Shown here: positions 35,308 to 43,857 of the stretch, one piece after another
Position numbering within the stretch: the stretch's first letter is position 1
How the letters are laid out: the number at the start of each line of letters is the position of its first letter
Notes under the pieces: generated by a model
Seen by the model: only the letters and a program-made list of their open reading frames with translations
What the model was told of the DNA's origin: nothing
Databases searched by the model: none
Origin: Chitinophaga oryzae
GTDB taxonomy: Bacteria; Bacteroidota; Bacteroidia; Chitinophagales; Chitinophagaceae
Assembly: GCF_012516375.2 (NCBI RefSeq)
Contig: NZ_CP051204.2
Span: 1,674,001-1,738,000 of the forward strand
Direction of reading: 5' to 3'
Length of the DNA: 64,000 nucleotides
Translations under genes and position numbers: made by a program

Positions 35308-36084
35308 TTATTTCAGTTCCAGTTCACTGAGCAGCGGGCGGTGGTCGGAAGCTACGGCTTCTTCGATGATCCTTGCTCCTGTTACGTTCCAGCGGTTTTG
35401 CGGGTGGACCATGATATAGTCCAGTTTCACCTTCGGCGAGTCGGCCGGGAAGGTGGGGCCCATCTGCTGGGTAGCGTCAGCGAATAATTTTTTGAGTGTG
35501 TGTATTTCTTTGCTGGCGGGGATGGCGTTGAAATCGCCGGCGAGGATCACCGGTGTTTTGGTTTCCTTAAAGTAGGCCACCAGCTGGCTGGCCTGCGCGA
35601 TACGGTTGGCCGCCGGCTTTTCCGCATCGAGGTGGGCGCTGATGAACTGCAGCAGGCTGTCGCCCGGCAGTTTCACGGTAACGATACCGGCAACGCGGGG
35701 TTCCACTTCGTTTTTAGAGACGGAGGGGAGAGACAGGGTGCTGGCTTCCGTGATGGGGAAGCGGGAAAGGATACCGGTGCCATAGCCACCGCCATCGAAG
35801 TTCATGGCTTTGGCAAAATAAGTGTACATGCCGGTGATCGCTGCCAGTTCTTTGAGCTGGTCGGTGTTTTGCGTACGCTGGGTAACGCTGTCGACTTCCT
35901 GCAGGGCTACCAGGTCCGGATTGGTAGCGAGGATCACATTGGCGATCCCCTGGATATCGAGCAGGCCTTTCATGTTTTCACCGTGATGGATGTTGTAGGT
36001 CAGCACTTTCACTTTCTGCACCTGCTGGGCAGGGAGTGCGAGGCCTGTCAGACAAACGACGGTGATGAGCAGCAATCTTTTCAT
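35308..36084 (-). CDS. secreted endonuclease/exonuclease/phosphatase (EEP) family phosphodiesterase
   Basis: 258 residues with a signal peptide (to LALPAQ). The EEP catalytic set is complete: Asn in TYNIHHG, Glu in LQEVD, His in SAHLDAE, Asp-Asn in AGDFNAIP, Asp in KLDYIM and the final His in SDHRPLL. Members cleave phosphodiesters in nucleic acids, lipids or glycolipids. Its position inside an amino-sugar operon, 29 bases before the GH20 gene, suggests removal of phosphodiester-linked groups from glycoconjugates rather than DNA repair; that role is inference. Confidence 0.9.
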   Translation of the reverse strand: MKRLLLITVVCLTGLALPAQQVQKVKVLTYNIHHGENMKGLLDIQGIANVILATNPDLVALQEVDSVTQRTQNTDQLKELAAITGMYTYFAKAMNFDGGGYGTGILSRFPITEASTLSLPSVSKNEVEPRVAGIVTVKLPGDSLLQFISAHLDAEKPAANRIAQASQLVAYFKETKTPVILAGDFNAIPASKEIHTLKKLFADATQQMGPTFPADSPKVKLDYIMVHPQNRWNVTGARIIEEAVASDHRPLLSELELK

Positions 36085-36101
36085 AACATATATAATTTAG
36101 G

Positions 36102-36196
36102 GATTTTCGATTTTTTGATTTTCGATTTCGGGGATTTTTAAATAATAAAATCGTCGTAATAAATTCCAAAATCCGTAAATCAAAAAATCGAAAATC
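36102..36196. repeat. GATTTTTTGATTT palindrome (family 3), copy 1
   Basis: Perfect 20-base arms at 36102-36121 and 36177-36196 (left arm beginning GATTTTCGATTTTTTG) with about 55 AT-rich bases between. The right arm contains the stop codon (TGA, 36197-36195) of the phosphodiesterase gene. Copy 2 is at 37931. Confidence 0.9.
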
Positions 36197-37079
36197 ATTT
36201 AAACGCTTCTGTCACAGGTCTTCCGGTCCATACCTGCGGTGTTTTCAGGCCAAAGATCCAGGCGATGGTGGCGGCGGTGTCGTACGTAACAACACTGTTG
36301 CCAAGCTCTTTGTTTGCCTTTACGCCCGGGCCGCGGATAATCCACGGAATTTGCATTTCTTCCATGGTTTTGCCGCCGTGGCCTTTTTTGATACCGCCAT
36401 GATCGGCGGTGAGGAGGATAATAGTGTTATCCCATATGCCGGCATCTTTGACGGCTTGTAATATTTTGCCCAGCAGCTCGTCATTTTTCTTCACCTGGTC
36501 GAAGTAGGGCTGGATATTATGACCAATATTGTGCCCAACACCGTCCGGCTGGTCAAAATGTATAAAAAGGAAGTCCGGCTTTTTCTCTTTGATATATGCT
36601 ACAGACGCCTCGGTGGCCAGGCTGTCATTGTCTTTGGTGCCGAAATCCTTGTTGACCGCCGCTTTGGGGAAAAGGTATCCGATCCCTTCCCAGCTGTAGA
36701 TCACGCCTATTTCCGCGTTGGGCTTCTGTTCGCGCAGTATCGTGTAGATAGAGGGGAACATGCCGTATTGATCGAGGGTGCGGGAAGGCAGTTCCGGTTT
36801 ACGGCTGTCCCATTCGGTATAACCGTGTATCTCCGGGCCTGCGCCCATCACCATGGATGCCCAGTTGACAGCGCTGGAAGAGGGCAGAACGCTGCGTGCC
36901 TGCAGTGTCCAGGAGCCTTCTTTCATCAGCTGTTTCATGTTGGGATTGTCCACTTTCGGAAAACAATAAGCGCCGAAGCCATCCATGCCGATCAGGATGA
37001 CATGTTTTACGCCTTTGACCTGTGCCTGCGCGAATAGTCCGCCCAGCAACAGTCCGGCTGCGATGATCAGTTTTTTCAT
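36195..37079 (-). CDS. secreted alkaline-phosphatase-superfamily (nucleotide pyrophosphatase/phosphodiesterase type) enzyme
   Basis: About 294 residues from the ATG at 37079, with signal peptide to LFAQAQ. Metal and nucleophile positions of the superfamily are visible: ILIGMDGFGA, the Ser-rich PSSSAVNWASM where the nucleophile is expected, HFDQPDGVGH and LLTADHGG with GHGGKT. It hydrolyses phosphomono- or diesters in the periplasm. It lies between cutC and the EEP gene. Two different secreted phosphodiesterase folds in one glycan operon hint at a phosphorylated glycan substrate. Confidence 0.88.
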   Translation of the reverse strand: MKKLIIAAGLLLGGLFAQAQVKGVKHVILIGMDGFGAYCFPKVDNPNMKQLMKEGSWTLQARSVLPSSSAVNWASMVMGAGPEIHGYTEWDSRKPELPSRTLDQYGMFPSIYTILREQKPNAEIGVIYSWEGIGYLFPKAAVNKDFGTKDNDSLATEASVAYIKEKKPDFLFIHFDQPDGVGHNIGHNIQPYFDQVKKNDELLGKILQAVKDAGIWDNTIILLTADHGGIKKGHGGKTMEEMQIPWIIRGPGVKANKELGNSVVTYDTAATIAWIFGLKTPQVWTGRPVTEAFK

Positions 37080-37157
37080 TTCGTTGTTCACTTTTAAGGC
37101 TTGCACGGCTGTATAGGAGCCGTGCAGCAAAATACGATTGTTCCCTGCTAATATAGC

Positions 37158-37922
37158 CTACGGATTGATCTCCTGCAAGGCTTTTTCCCCTCTTTCACGA
37201 ATTAATAATACTTCCTGGCGTTGGGTCAGGGAGATACCGTATTCCGGTACGCCGGGGATACCGCCCATGCTCACGTTGGGATTACGGTATACCATACCGC
37301 TTTCTTCGTAGGCTTTGGCGGAGGTGTGGAATTCGGTGACGCCGGTGGTTTTGATCAGGTCTGCGATATTATTGGCCCTTACGCCCGAACCGGCCATGAT
37401 GGCGATGCGGTCGTTGGCGCGTTCCACGAGGTCTTTCAGCAGCGTGGCTCCTTCCACGGCGGTATTGCGGGCGCCGGAGGTAAGGATGCGTTCGCAGCCG
37501 ATCTCAATAATGGTTTCCAGCGCTTCAAACGGGTTGTCGGTCATGTCGAAAGCGCGGTGGAAGGTAACGCCCATGGGCCATGCCAGGTCTACCAGTTCCT
37601 TACAGCGTTTTTTATCTACCCGTCCGTCGGGGGTGAGGATGCCGATGACAACGCCGTTGCAGCCCAGTTGTTTACAGAGGGCGATATCTTTTTTCATTAC
37701 TTCGAATTCCAGGTCGGAATAGAGGAAGTCGCCGCCTCTTGGGCGTATGATGGGGTATAAGTCGATTTTTACTTTTTCGCGGGCTACTGCGATGGTAGCG
37801 TAACTGGGGGTGGTGCCGCCCTCCAGCAGGTTATCGCACAGTTCAATGCGATTGGCGCCGCCTTCTTCGGCTGCGATGCAGGAAGCAACAGAACCGGCGC
37901 ATATTTCGAGGACAAAAGACAT
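37158..37922 (-). CDS. cutC: CutC-family TIM-barrel protein
   Basis: About 254 residues from the ATG at 37922 (the frame runs into the upstream palindrome). Family motifs: VLEICAGSVASCIAAEEGGANRIELCDNL, PIIRPRGGDFLYSD and the His of VTFHRAFDM, with GCERILTSG later. No signal peptide, so cytoplasmic. CutC was named for copper tolerance in E. coli, but the copper link is weak. Here it sits between glycosylasparaginase and phosphodiesterase genes, so a role in sugar or glycoside metabolism is at least as likely. Confidence 0.93.
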   Translation of the reverse strand: MSFVLEICAGSVASCIAAEEGGANRIELCDNLLEGGTTPSYATIAVAREKVKIDLYPIIRPRGGDFLYSDLEFEVMKKDIALCKQLGCNGVVIGILTPDGRVDKKRCKELVDLAWPMGVTFHRAFDMTDNPFEALETIIEIGCERILTSGARNTAVEGATLLKDLVERANDRIAIMAGSGVRANNIADLIKTTGVTEFHTSAKAYEESGMVYRNPNVSMGGIPGVPEYGISLTQRQEVLLIRERGEKALQEINP

Positions 37923-37930
37923 AAGCAGTG

Positions 37931-38007
37931 GATTTACGGATTTTTTGATTTGCGGATTTTTTGATTTCGGGGATGCGGGCTCCTTCAAATCAAAAAATCC
38001 GTAAATC
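37931..38007. repeat. GATTTTTTGATTT palindrome (family 3), copy 2
   Basis: Perfect 22-base arms at 37931-37952 and 37986-38007 (left arm beginning GATTTACGGATTTTTTG) around a 33-base spacer. It fills the gap between cutC and the glycosylasparaginase gene on the same strand, and shares its core with copy 1. Confidence 0.92.
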
Positions 38008-38020
38008 AGAAAATCCCAAA

Positions 38021-39081
38021 TTAGAAATAGTGTTTCCCGTCGATCAGCGTGTTGTTCACGTCTTTGCTGAGGACGGCGTAGCTGAATCCTTTCTGGAGGC
38101 AGTAAGCGCCGTATTGTCCTTTTTTGTTGAGGGCGAGGAAGCCTACCTGTATTTCTTTCGCTTTAGAGGGACTTCTTTTCACGATGCGGTCTACTGCTTC
38201 TTTGCAGGCTTTTTCGGGGGATATCCCTGGCGCATCAGTTCCACGACGAGGTGGCTGCCGACGATTTTGATGACTTCTTCGCCGACGCCGGTGCTGGTGG
38301 CCGCGCCGATTTCGTTGTCCACATAGAGGCCTGCGCCGATGATAGGGGAGTCGCCTACGCGGCCATGGAGTTTGAAGGCCATGCCGCTGGTGGTGCAGGC
38401 GCCGGAGAGGTTGCCTTCCGCGTCCATGGCCACCATGCCGATGGTGTCGTGGTTATACACATTCCCCGGCAGCATGAGCGGGTTGAAGGCTGTAGCGCCG
38501 TTGGCGGGCGTGTATGATTTGTTTTCTATGTTGATGACGGGTTTGTATTCCGATGTTTTGAGCCATTCTTTCCAGGCTTTCTCCGCTTCCGGCGTGAGCA
38601 GGTTTTCTTTTTGGAAACCGTTGGCCAGTGCGAACTGCAGGGCGCCGTCGCCTACCAGCATGACGTGCGGTGTTTTTTCCATGACGAGGCGGGCTACGGA
38701 GATAGCGTGGGTGACATGCTCGAGTGCTGCCACGGAGCCGGCGTTGCCGTGTTCGTCCATGATGCAGGCGTCGAGGGTCACGCGGCCGTCGCGGTCAGGG
38801 AAACCGGAGTAGCCTACAGTGTGGTTGTTGGGATCGGCTTCGGGCACGCGTACGCCGGCTTCTACGGCATCGAGGGCGCGGCCGCCTTTTTTCAGTATTT
38901 CCCATGCGGCTTCATTGGCGGCGCGGCCAAAGTCCCATGTGGAGATGACGATAGGCTTCCCTTTTACCGGTGCTTTGGCTTGTGCGCGTGCAGCCGTGGC
39001 TGTTACACTGTCTAAAGAGAAAACAGCGGCACCGAGGGCCGCTGTTTTCAGAAAACTTCTTCTATTCTTATTGTTATTCAT
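38021..39081 (-). pseudogene. glycosylasparaginase (N4-GlcNAc-asparaginase), frameshifted
   Basis: The first frame (39081 to 38191) has a twin-arginine signal (RRSFLKTAALG) and the Ntn-hydrolase region with the autocleavage site HDTIGMV, where Thr becomes the nucleophile, then GDSPIIGAGLYVDNEIGA. After LVVELMRQG it runs into a stop in foreign sequence. A second frame from about 38224 continues with the expected family ending: ISPEKACKEAVDRI, QVGFLALNKKGQYGAY, GFSYAV and a stop at 38021. The net change is one missing base between the Gly codon and ATA TCC, fitting GGGG read as GGG. The enzyme would split GlcNAc-Asn outside the cytoplasm. Inactivation or a sequencing error are both possible. 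Confidence 0.85.
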
Positions 39082-39123
39082 ATCAATACTAATATGACTT
39101 AAAAATCAGTATGGTCTTATATC

Positions 39124-39166
39124 TCATTCAATTCGTAATCCGTAATCCGTAATTCGTAATTGAATG
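39124..39166. repeat. short palindrome related to family 1
   Basis: The ends CATTCAATT/AATTGAATG are complementary and the interior is four TCGTAAT/CCGTAAT units in one direction only. It lies between the ROK kinase stop and the glycosylasparaginase start. Confidence 0.8.
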
Positions 39167-39168
39167 GC

Positions 39169-40134
39169 CTAGTCTTTCATTTCCCAGGCCAGGGCGCTGG
39201 CACCGAGGATGGCGGCGTCGCTTTCCTTCAGTTCAGAGAACAGCAATTTAACTTTATTCTGGAAGATCGGGAGCAGATTTTTTTCCATGTGCTCTCTGAC
39301 CGGTTTCATGATGACATCGCCTGCCTGGGTGAGGCCACCGAAGAGGATGATGGCTTCCGGGCTGGAGAACATGACGAAGTTGGCCAGGGCGGCGCCCAGT
39401 ATCTGGCCGGTGAACTCGTACACTTCCATGGCCAGCGGATCGCCTTTCATGGCAGCTTCGTAGATCAGTTTGGAATTGATTTCCTCTTTGGTATGTTCCC
39501 GCATGATGCTGGGCACTTCCGGGCGGGTGGCGAGGAATTCGATGGCCGTGTTGGTTACGCCGGTAGCGGAAGCATAGGCTTCGAGGGAGCCGTAGGCGCC
39601 GGTGCCGGGGTGATAGCGGCCGCCGGGGATCACGATGATGTGTCCCAGTTCACCGGCAAAGCCGTCGTGACCGTAGATCAGCTGCCCGTTGGCGACAATA
39701 CCGCTGCCGACGCCGGTGCCGAGGGTGATCACGATGAAGTCTTTCATGCCGCGGGCGGCGCCGTAGATCAGTTCGCCCAGTGCGGCAGCATTGGCATCAT
39801 TGGTTAATACGGCCGGGAGCCCGAATTTTTTCTCGAGCAGGCTGGCTAAGGGAACTACGCCTTTCCAGCGCAGATTCGGAGCATATTCAATGTTACCGTT
39901 GTAATAGTTACCGTTGGGTGCGCCAACGCCGATACCTTTGATATTTTCGATGCCCCCCACCTGTGCTATCAATGTGGATAACTGTTGGTGGAGTTCGTCC
40001 AGAAAGCAGTTTACGTCTTCATGTTTATTCGTTAACATACGACCATCACACAAAATATTACCTCTGCGATCTACAATGCCGAATTTGGTATTAGTCCCTC
40101 CGATATCAATGCCCACCACTAATTGCTGACTCAT
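39169..40134 (-). CDS. ROK-family sugar kinase (probable GlcNAc or glucose kinase)
   Basis: A 321-residue ROK kinase. ATP-binding motif [15 protein letters not shown] at the N-terminus; catalytic Asp in [16 protein letters not shown] loop [12 protein letters not shown]; and the segment [28 protein letters not shown]. The usual CxCGxxGCxE zinc motif is replaced ([10 protein letters not shown]), so zinc may not be bound. Located directly after an amino-sugar-type MFS permease (29-base overlap) and before glycosylasparaginase and hexosaminidase, so phosphorylation of GlcNAc is likely, glucose possible. Confidence 0.88.
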   Translation of the reverse strand: MSQQLVVGIDIGGTNTKFGIVDRRGNILCDGRMLTNKHEDVNCFLDELHQQLSTLIAQVGGIENIKGIGVGAPNGNYYNGNIEYAPNLRWKGVVPLASLLEKKFGLPAVLTNDANAAALGELIYGAARGMKDFIVITLGTGVGSGIVANGQLIYGHDGFAGELGHIIVIPGGRYHPGTGAYGSLEAYASATGVTNTAIEFLATRPEVPSIMREHTKEEINSKLIYEAAMKGDPLAMEVYEFTGQILGAALANFVMFSSPEAIILFGGLTQAGDVIMKPVREHMEKNLLPIFQNKVKLLFSELKESDAAILGASALAWEMKD

Positions 40135-42024
40135 AATCGATTCCTTGAGATTTTAATATGTTTTTAACTCTGAATGCAAAAAATGCAAGATAAGCAAAGC
40201 ACAGCGCCGGAATAATATAAGAGGCGTGGATGCCGATGCTTGGGATGTCTGCCAGGCCGCCCTGTACCGGAGGTACGAGGGAGCCGCCGAGGATCATCAT
40301 GATCAGGAAAGCGGAGCCCTGACCGGTGTATTTACCCAGACCGCCGATAGAGAGGGCGAAGATGCTGGGCCACATCACGGAGCAGAACAGGCCGCCGCTG
40401 ATGAAGGCGAAGGTCGCCAGGGAGCCGGTGGTGAACAGGCCTACCAGTACGGAGCCTACGCCCAGCAGTCCGAATACCATGAGGGTTTTGGCAGGTTTGT
40501 CCTGGCCGGCGAAGAAACCGATGATCTGGATCACGATGCAGATCACATACGGATACAGTCCGCTCACTTCGTTGCCTTTGATCACGTTGGCGCCGAGGAT
40601 GACGCCATAGGCCACAAACGGCACGATGACGCACAATATTTTACGGGTGGCTTTGGATACGTTGAATACGCTGATGGCGCCTGTCCAGCGGCCGATCATC
40701 ATGCTGCCCCAGAAGAGCGACACGTACGGGTCCAGTTCAGATTCCGCCAGTCCTTTCGGGTGAGGAATCCCGGGTGTTTCAGCAGTGCGCCGAGGTTGCT
40801 GGCGATGGTTACTTCCACGCCCACATAGATAAAGATGGCCAGCATGCCCAGGGTGAGCTGGGGGTATTTCATGGCGCCCCATCCTTCGCTGTTGCCGGTA
40901 GAAGCGGTTTTAGCAAAGAAGAGGATACCGATGATACCAACGATACCGGCCACGAAGAAAGGCAGTTCATATTTCAGTATCAGTCCGAGCAGTATCAGGA
41001 TGAACATGAGGGTGATGCCTATGATGGATTTGGTGGCTTTCGGAGATGTTTCAAATGTTTCGTTCTGGTCGGAGCTTTCCGGCATTTTCACAAAGGCGAA
41101 GATGGCTGCGGCCACGAGGAACAGTACGATGAGCAGGATATAGAGGGTGTTGATTTTGCTGATATCGGTGCTGACGTCGCCGCCTTTGATGTTACCGAAC
41201 AGCAGCATGCTCACGATGATGGGACCGATAGTGGTGCCGAAGGAGTTGATACCGCCGGCGAGGTTGAGACGGTGCGCGCCTTTGGCCGGGTCGCCCAGCA
41301 GGATGGCAAACGGGTTGGCGGCCGTTTGCTGCAGCGAGAAACCGAGCGCCACAATAAAGAGGGCCATCAGGATCAGGGCAAAGTAACCGAAGGTCACTGT
41401 TTGCTGGTGGTCAGCGTCGAGGGTGTTGATCACTTTTTCGAGGCTGGATTTATTGAAGATGCCTGCGTACTGGTGATGTTCTTCGTCTTTCGTGAATCCC
41501 TGCGGTATTTCAGCAAGCAGGTGCGGGTTGTTGATATATTTATCGGCCGCTTCGTTGCCGGAGATCAGCAGTGCGTAAGTGTCTTTTTCTTTTTCGCGGC
41601 GGATTTTCACCTGGCGGTCAGATGTTTGCAGTTGTTGTTCTACCTGGAAACTGCTGATGTCACTCAGGGTTTCCTTAATGGGAACGATCTTTTCCTTGTT
41701 GACACAGGGGATCATAATCGCCGATCCCAGCACGGAAATTAATAAACCGTAAATAATACCCTTTTTATATCCTATTTTATTGAGGATATCCACTTTTCTT
41801 GCTGCAGATGCCAGATACAGGATGAGGGAGCCGATGAAGTAGGCGCTGTAAAAGGAGAAGTCAATCAGCTGAGACTCAAGTTGGGTAAGGTTAAAATGAG
41901 ATTTGCAGAAAGGTATGAATATACTGTTGGATGCAGCCAGGAAACCCCAGAAAAAGAACACCAGTATAAGCACAAAGAACGACGGGTGTGTGCTTTGTGA
42001 GCCTTGCTTTGTTTGCTGAGCCAT
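40106..42024 (-). pseudogene. FucP/GlcNAc-type MFS sugar transporter, frameshifted
   Basis: A gene for about 640 residues is split in two frames. The first (42024 to about 40770) covers the N-terminal helices, a large hydrophilic insert (about 105-210: DRQVKIRREKEKDTYAL) and helices up to [19 protein letters not shown]. The second continues [27 protein letters not shown] to a stop at 40106. The net change is one missing base near 40755, explained if AAAA was read as AAA. Homologues have one continuous chain. It should import a monosaccharide such as GlcNAc and overlaps the ROK kinase start. Error or true inactivation cannot be told apart. Confidence 0.85.
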
Positions 42025-42125
42025 AAACGTGTTAAGTTACAGTGAAATTTTGCCGGATAAATGTATAATATTTTTTTAAGGAATTTCTAAAAAACCGAAT
42101 AAACCGTTGCATTTTTTTTCGATAG

Positions 42126-42137
42126 TAAAACGTTTTA
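42126..42137. promoter_or_regulatory. TAAAACGTTTTA palindrome between divergent sugar transporters
   Basis: A perfect 12-base palindrome with a central CG, the form of LacI/GalR-type operators, in the 195-base gap between two divergent MFS sugar transporter genes. Similar AACGTT cores occur upstream of nagB (near 32732 and 32848). No LacI-family gene is in the window, so the regulator would be elsewhere. Confidence 0.5.
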
Positions 42138-42219
42138 GCTAATATATTTATGAATTATAGCATAAAATATAACGGAGTTTCACTATGTTCGCGTTTATCT
42201 AAAAATCAAACAGACAGCT

Positions 42220-43542
42220 ATGTCCAACCAAACAGCAACAATGAATATACCTTCCAAACAGGCGGGGTACGGCCAGGCGATGGCAATCATCTGCATTTTG
42301 TTTTTCGTGTTCGGCTTTGTTACCTGGCTTAACGGAACGCTGATCCAGTTTTTCCAGATTGTGTGTGAACTGAATGTGTCGCAGGCGCTGCTGGTAACGA
42401 TGGCCTTTTTCATGGCTTATTTCTTCTTATCGATTCCTTCTTCTTTTATCCTGAACAAGACAGGTTTCAAAAACGGGATGGCGTTAGGGCTGCTGATCAT
42501 CGCGATCGGTTCGCTGGTATTCATTCCTGCGGCGAATGCCCGCAGCTTTGGTATGTTCCTTACCGGTCTGTTTATCCAGGGAGCGGGACTGGCCCTGCTG
42601 CAAACGGCTTCCAACCCATACGCCAGTATCATTGGCCCTAAGGAGAGTGCGGCCAAAAGAATTTCCATCCTGGGCATCTGTAACAAAACGGCGGGCGCGC
42701 TGGCGCCGCTCATCCTCGGTTCCATTATCCTGAAAGGAGCGGAGCAGCTGGAGGCTGACATCGCTGCGGCGGTAGACCCTGTACAGAAAGCAGCGCTGCT
42801 CGACAGCCTGGCTTCCCGTGTGATCAGCCCCTATATAGCTATCGCTGTTGTGCTGACCATCCTCGCTTTCCTGCTGAAACGTTCTTCCCTGCCTGAAATC
42901 GACACCGACGCAGAAGACGCTACTACCGCTGCTTCCACCAACGGAAAAACCAGCGTGTTCCAGTTCCCTCAGCTCGTGCTGGGCGTGATCTGTATTTTCA
43001 TGTACGTAGGTGTGGAAGTAATGGCCGGCGACGTGATCGGTCAGTATGGTAAAGCACTGGGCATGAGCATCGCTGATACGCGCTATTTCACCACCTTCAC
43101 ACTGGTGGCCATGCTGGCAGGTTATGTGATCGGTATCGCTACCATCCCGAAATACCTCACCGGCAAAAAAGGTCTGCAGATCTCTGCTGTACTGGGCGTG
43201 CTCTTCACTATCGGCGCTTACCTGAATACCGGCTTCTCTGCGGTAACCTTCATCGCGCTGCTGGGCCTGGCCAACGCACTGATGTGGCCCGCTATCTTCC
43301 CGATGGCGATCGACGGCCTGGGCCGCTTCACCAAAATCGGCTCTGCGCTCCTCGTAATGGGTATTGCCGGCGGTGGCGTTATCCCGCAGATCTACAGCGG
43401 TATGTTCGACCAGCACAGCATGTTCAACTTCCTCTACAGCAGCAGCATCGATTTCAGACATGCCTTCCTGTACTGCATGGTGCCTTGTTATCTCTACATC
43501 CTGTTCTACTCACTGGTAGGGGATAAGATCGGCAGAAAATAA
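42220..43542 (+). CDS. FucP-family MFS sugar permease
   Basis: A 440-residue transporter with 12 predicted helices, of the fucose/glucose/galactose:H+ symporter group. Landmarks: FGFVTWLNGTLIQFFQIVCELN in helix 1, ASNPYASIIGPKESAAKR and the second-half FMYVGVEVMAGDVIGQYG and LMWPAIFPMAIDGLGRFT. It would import fucose, galactose or another hexose across the inner membrane. It is divergent from the frameshifted relative and lies upstream of galK in the same direction, though a strong terminator separates them. Confidence 0.9.
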   Translation: MSNQTATMNIPSKQAGYGQAMAIICILFFVFGFVTWLNGTLIQFFQIVCELNVSQALLVTMAFFMAYFFLSIPSSFILNKTGFKNGMALGLLIIAIGSLVFIPAANARSFGMFLTGLFIQGAGLALLQTASNPYASIIGPKESAAKRISILGICNKTAGALAPLILGSIILKGAEQLEADIAAAVDPVQKAALLDSLASRVISPYIAIAVVLTILAFLLKRSSLPEIDTDAEDATTAASTNGKTSVFQFPQLVLGVICIFMYVGVEVMAGDVIGQYGKALGMSIADTRYFTTFTLVAMLAGYVIGIATIPKYLTGKKGLQISAVLGVLFTIGAYLNTGFSAVTFIALLGLANALMWPAIFPMAIDGLGRFTKIGSALLVMGIAGGGVIPQIYSGMFDQHSMFNFLYSSSIDFRHAFLYCMVPCYLYILFYSLVGDKIGRK

Positions 43543-43595
43543 GTATATATGCAGGGAAGATGTCCTGCATCTACCTGAAAATAAAAGACAGTTAA

Positions 43596-43659
43596 CAGCA
43601 GCGGCCTGCATAAGATCTGACATTCATTGTCACGTCGGATGCAGGCCGCTGCTGTTTTT
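43596..43659 (+). terminator. terminator after the FucP-type gene
   Basis: A perfect 16-base outer stem (43596-43611 against 43639-43654, containing AGCAGCGGCCTGCAT) is followed by TTTTT. A smaller hairpin with ATGCAGG/CCTGCAT arms lies 25-45 bases upstream. The rest of the 315-base gap up to galK (43660-43857) is AT-rich near galK with no gene; it contains a 13-base CGTAAA-A-TTTACG palindrome near 43830. Confidence 0.85.
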
Positions 43660-43857
43660 GATTGTCCGGTACAGTAGCCCGCCCGGACTATGACAATCGG
43701 TTGCGGATTGTTGGGAGGGAATGTTTAAAACAACCTGTATCCGCACGCAGGGAAAATCGCTTCCCCGAAAAAAATCTCCCCTCTGCACAAACATCCTTCG
43801 CTTTTCTTGTTTTTATTTATATTTTTAGGCGTAAAATTTACGTTTAATAATTTTCTG

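Noticed and set aside
37158..37922. Copper resistance function for CutC
   Set aside because: No copper genes nearby, and the neighbourhood is glycan metabolism; only the family name supports copper.
38191..39081. Programmed frameshift in glycosylasparaginase or in the MFS gene
   Set aside because: Neither site shows a heptameric slippery sequence with a following structure, and the families are not known for recoding; loss or sequencing error is simpler.
40106..40882. Separate complete gene starting at 40882
   Set aside because: Its first 30 residues are out-of-frame translation of the upstream transporter; the rest is the missing C-terminal half.
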